NCBI GenBank assembly: GCA_910574915.1
Contig: CAJTCR010000002.1
Location: 110,888-174,887 of the forward strand
DNA length: 64,000 nucleotides
Origin: Eubacteriaceae bacterium
GTDB lineage: Bacteria > Bacillota > Clostridia > Lachnospirales > Lachnospiraceae
Direction: 5' to 3'
Shown here: positions 61,906 through 64,000 of the stretch, one piece after another
Position numbering within the stretch: the stretch's first letter is position 1
Layout of the letters: every line of letters starts with the position of its first letter
The notes under the pieces: model-generated
What the model was told of the DNA's origin: nothing
Database searches by the model: none
The model's input: the letters and a program-made list of their open reading frames with translations, nothing else
Program-made: the position numbers and the translations under genes

Positions 61906-62901
61906 TTAATCATCATCACGTTTCCCAGCCAAAAACTCTACAAATTTTCCCGTTCCGACTGCAACACAGGTCATCGGTTCCTCTGCGGTCATCGTATTGA
62001 TGCCTGTCTTTTCCTCAATCAGCTCTTCTAGCCCGCGCAGCAAGGCGCCGCCGCCTGTCAGCACGATTCCGCGGTCTGCCACGTCAGCGGCAAGCTCCGG
62101 CGGTGTTTTTTCCAGTACGCTGTGCACGGCTTCTACGATTTGCAGCGTTGCTTCCCGCAGTGCTTCTTCCGTCTCTTCGGAAGATACGGTTACCGTCTTT
62201 GGCAGGCCCGTCACCAGGTTTCTGCCGCGCACGTCGATCGTCTCAGGCTGTGCCAGCGGATAACAGGTGCCGATTTTAATCTTAATATCCTCTGCCGTAC
62301 GTTCTCCGATCAGAAGGTTGTGCTTCTTTCTCATATACCTAACGATCGCCTCGTCAAAATCATCCCCGGCAATTTTAATCGACGTACTGACCACAGAGCC
62401 GCCCAGGGAAATTACAGCAATATCTGCCGTACCGCCGCCGATATCGACGATCATATTTCCACACGGCCTTGAGATATCGATTCCCGCGCCGATCGCTGCC
62501 GCGATCGGCTCTTCTATAATCATGACTTCTCTTGCTCCAGCCTGATAAGTCGCGTCCTCTACCGCCTTTTTTTCCACCTCGGTCACGCCGCTTGGTACGC
62601 ACACGCTGATGCGCGGCTTGCGGAAGCTCTTTTTCCCAAGTGCTTTTTGAATAAAATATTTAATCATCTTTTCCGTTACTGTATAATCGGAAATAACACC
62701 CTGGCGCAGCGGACGGACGGCTACAATATTGCCCGGCGTACGCCCAAGCATCAGCCGCGCTTCCTCGCCAATCGCTTTGATCTTATTCGTATCGCGGTCA
62801 AACGCCACGACCGAAGGCTCTTTAAGCACAACGCCCTTTCCTTTAATATAAACCAGTATACTGGCTGTTCCTAAATCAATTCCAATATCTGCTCCCATCA
62901 T
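61906..62901 (-). CDS. mbl: MreB-like rod-shape protein Mbl
   Basis: This 331-residue actin-fold protein polymerises under the membrane and directs elongation-phase wall synthesis. GADIGIDLGTASILVYIKGKG is phosphate loop 1, VDIGGGTADIAVISLGG loop 2, GIVLTGGGALLRGLEELI the adenosine site; IIEEPIAAAIGAGI is conserved. Synteny with flhO and flhP favours Mbl over MreB. It lies after a 333-bp gap and so begins a transcript. Confidence 0.9.
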   Translation of the reverse strand: MMGADIGIDLGTASILVYIKGKGVVLKEPSVVAFDRDTNKIKAIGEEARLMLGRTPGNIVAVRPLRQGVISDYTVTEKMIKYFIQKALGKKSFRKPRISVCVPSGVTEVEKKAVEDATYQAGAREVMIIEEPIAAAIGAGIDISRPCGNMIVDIGGGTADIAVISLGGSVVSTSIKIAGDDFDEAIVRYMRKKHNLLIGERTAEDIKIKIGTCYPLAQPETIDVRGRNLVTGLPKTVTVSSEETEEALREATLQIVEAVHSVLEKTPPELAADVADRGIVLTGGGALLRGLEELIEEKTGINTMTAEEPMTCVAVGTGKFVEFLAGKRDDD

Positions 62902-63234
62902 GTACAGATATCCCCTTTCATCTCTTCTTTTTCTGCATTTTTATGTCAAGTATTGTATTCATTCAGGCGCTTCCTGTTTCCTGTGCGCCCCCGGATATGC
63001 TATCATCTATTTTGCCATATTAACTCCTATTATATACAATAAATTCCATTTTTCCTAGCACTTTTTTAATTTTCACAAATATTTAATTTTTTTGTAAAAA
63101 TTGACATCTTTTTTGTGCAGTTTTTTAATCCTGCCTGTCCATACATACATGAGATTCGCTATCACAAAAATACGAGATGACGGTGCACATTACTGTTATT
63201 ATAGACAATGATAGGCAAAAAATCAATGGATGAT
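62902..63234. promoter_or_regulatory. Intergenic region upstream of mbl
   Basis: AT-rich, 333 bp, no gene. A TATAAT (complement of 63029-63034) is the best -10 for mbl, with a poor -35 at 17 nt. AGGAG followed by ATG GCA AAA TAG (about 63013-63028 on the minus strand) is a three-codon frame that may be chance. No clear terminator for uvrA was found; T-tracts lie at 63090-63128. Confidence 0.4.
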
Positions 63235-64000
63235 TCAGGAATTTACATATTTCTTTATATACTGCCCGGTATAAGACTCCGGGATCTTAGCCACTTCCTC
63301 AGGCGTTCCCCTGGCAATCACCATGCCGCCGCCGTCTCCGCCTTCCGGCCCCATATCAATAATATAATCCGCGGTCTTTATCACATCCAGATTGTGCTCA
63401 ATAACAATCACGGTATTTCCGCCGTCTGCGAGACGGTGCAGAATCTCAATCAGCTTGTGCACGTCCGCAAAATGCAGCCCGGTCGTCGGCTCATCCAAAA
63501 TATAGACCGTCTTTCCGGTGCTGCGGCGGCTTAGCTCCGTGGCAAGCTTGATCCGCTGCGCCTCTCCCCCGGACAGCTCCGTAGACGGCTGTCCGAGCCG
63601 GATATAAGATAAGCCCACATCGTAAAGCGTCTGGATCTTGCGCTGGATCGAAGGGATATGTTCAAAAAATCCAAGCGCTTCCTCTACGGTCATATCCAGC
63701 ACATCATAGATGCTTTTTCCTTTATATTTTACTTCCAGTGTTTCTCTGTTATACCGTTTTCCCTGGCAGACTTCACAAGGCACATAGACGTCCGGCAGGA
63801 AATGCATCTCGATTTTTAAAATGCCGTCGCCGGAACATGCCTCGCAGCGCCCTCCTTTTACATTAAAGCTGAAACGCCCTTTTTTATACCCTTTTGCCTT
63901 TGCATCCGGCGTCGCGGCAAACAGGTCGCGAATCAGGTCAAACACACCGGTATAGGTCGCCGGATTCGAACGCGGCGTGCGTCCGATCGGAGACTGGTCA
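63235..64000 (-). CDS. uvrA: UvrABC system protein A, 3' part
   Basis: The visible 255 codons are the C-terminal part of the damage-recognition ATPase of nucleotide excision repair; the 5' part lies outside the window. [23 protein letters not shown], zinc finger [33 protein letters not shown], signature [12 protein letters not shown], Walker [40 protein letters not shown]. The gene enters from the right edge. Confidence 0.96.
   Translation of the reverse strand, partial: DQSPIGRTPRSNPATYTGVFDLIRDLFAATPDAKAKGYKKGRFSFNVKGGRCEACSGDGILKIEMHFLPDVYVPCEVCQGKRYNRETLEVKYKGKSIYDVLDMTVEEALGFFEHIPSIQRKIQTLYDVGLSYIRLGQPSTELSGGEAQRIKLATELSRRSTGKTVYILDEPTTGLHFADVHKLIEILHRLADGGNTVIVIEHNLDVIKTADYIIDMGPEGGDGGGMVIARGTPEEVAKIPESYTGQYIKKYVNS

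Noticed and set aside
63013..63028. Three-codon leader peptide before mbl
   Set aside because: A good AGGAG precedes ATG GCA AAA TAG, but such short frames arise by chance and no attenuator hairpin was found.

Overview
The window looks like the chromosome of a flagellated, Gram-positive member of the Clostridia, most likely a Lachnospiraceae-type bacterium. Evidence: near-consensus Shine-Dalgarno sites (AGGAGG) before almost every gene, a cdaA-cdaR-glmM operon, the mbl-flhO-flhP order known from Firmicutes, LCP cell-wall ligases, a DUF4869 protein and PD-(D/E)XK transposase-like proteins typical of this family. No tRNA, rRNA or CRISPR array was seen. From about 12 kb on, nearly every gene is on the minus strand.

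Region 1 (1-10.7 kb) is the most unusual part: a tandem array of Rpn-type (recombination-promoting nuclease, PDDEXK_2-like) genes on the plus strand. There are seven near-identical full-length copies of one family, one N-terminally deleted copy, two copies of a second family (one frameshifted) and a 28-codon remnant. Every full-length family-1 copy carries inside its frame a strong AGGAGG followed 8 nt later by an in-frame ATG. That would make a separate C-terminal protein, the layout described for E. coli RpnL toxin / RpnS antitoxin pairs. The 4-residue repeat (EGIK-like) in the C-terminal part varies from 2 to 14 units among copies. The left edge is a 355-bp inverted repeat, so an oppositely oriented copy leaves the window on the left.

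Region 2 (10.7-15.5 kb) is mobile and repeat DNA: short structured repeats whose stems show compensatory changes, an Rpn-like remnant, and an IS66-family element (tnpA, tnpB, tnpC) with an in-frame stop near the end of tnpC.

Region 3 (15.5-28.7 kb) holds a giant secreted S-layer-like protein, a Uma2-type nuclease-fold protein, carbamate kinase, a HipA-like kinase with a small overlapping partner, a DUF4869 gene, an HtrA protease and a secreted papain-like protease with Ig-like and leucine-rich-repeat parts.

Region 4 (29-50.4 kb) is one long polysaccharide locus, read right to left: rfbD, rfbB, a two-domain glycosyltransferase, rfbA, rfbC, a methyltransferase-kinase protein resembling WbdD, two initiating phosphoglycosyltransferases, further glycosyltransferases, an ABC-2 exporter pair, two membrane proteins, two LCP ligases and glmS. 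Together these make dTDP-rhamnose, start the glycan on undecaprenyl phosphate, extend it, possibly cap it, export it by ABC transporter and attach it to the wall.

Region 5 (50.4-64 kb) is core chromosome: HPr, glmM, cdaR, cdaA, two membrane proteins, YvyF-like, ComF, RecD2, the flagellar rod genes flgJ-like/flhP/flhO, mbl and the 3' part of uvrA.
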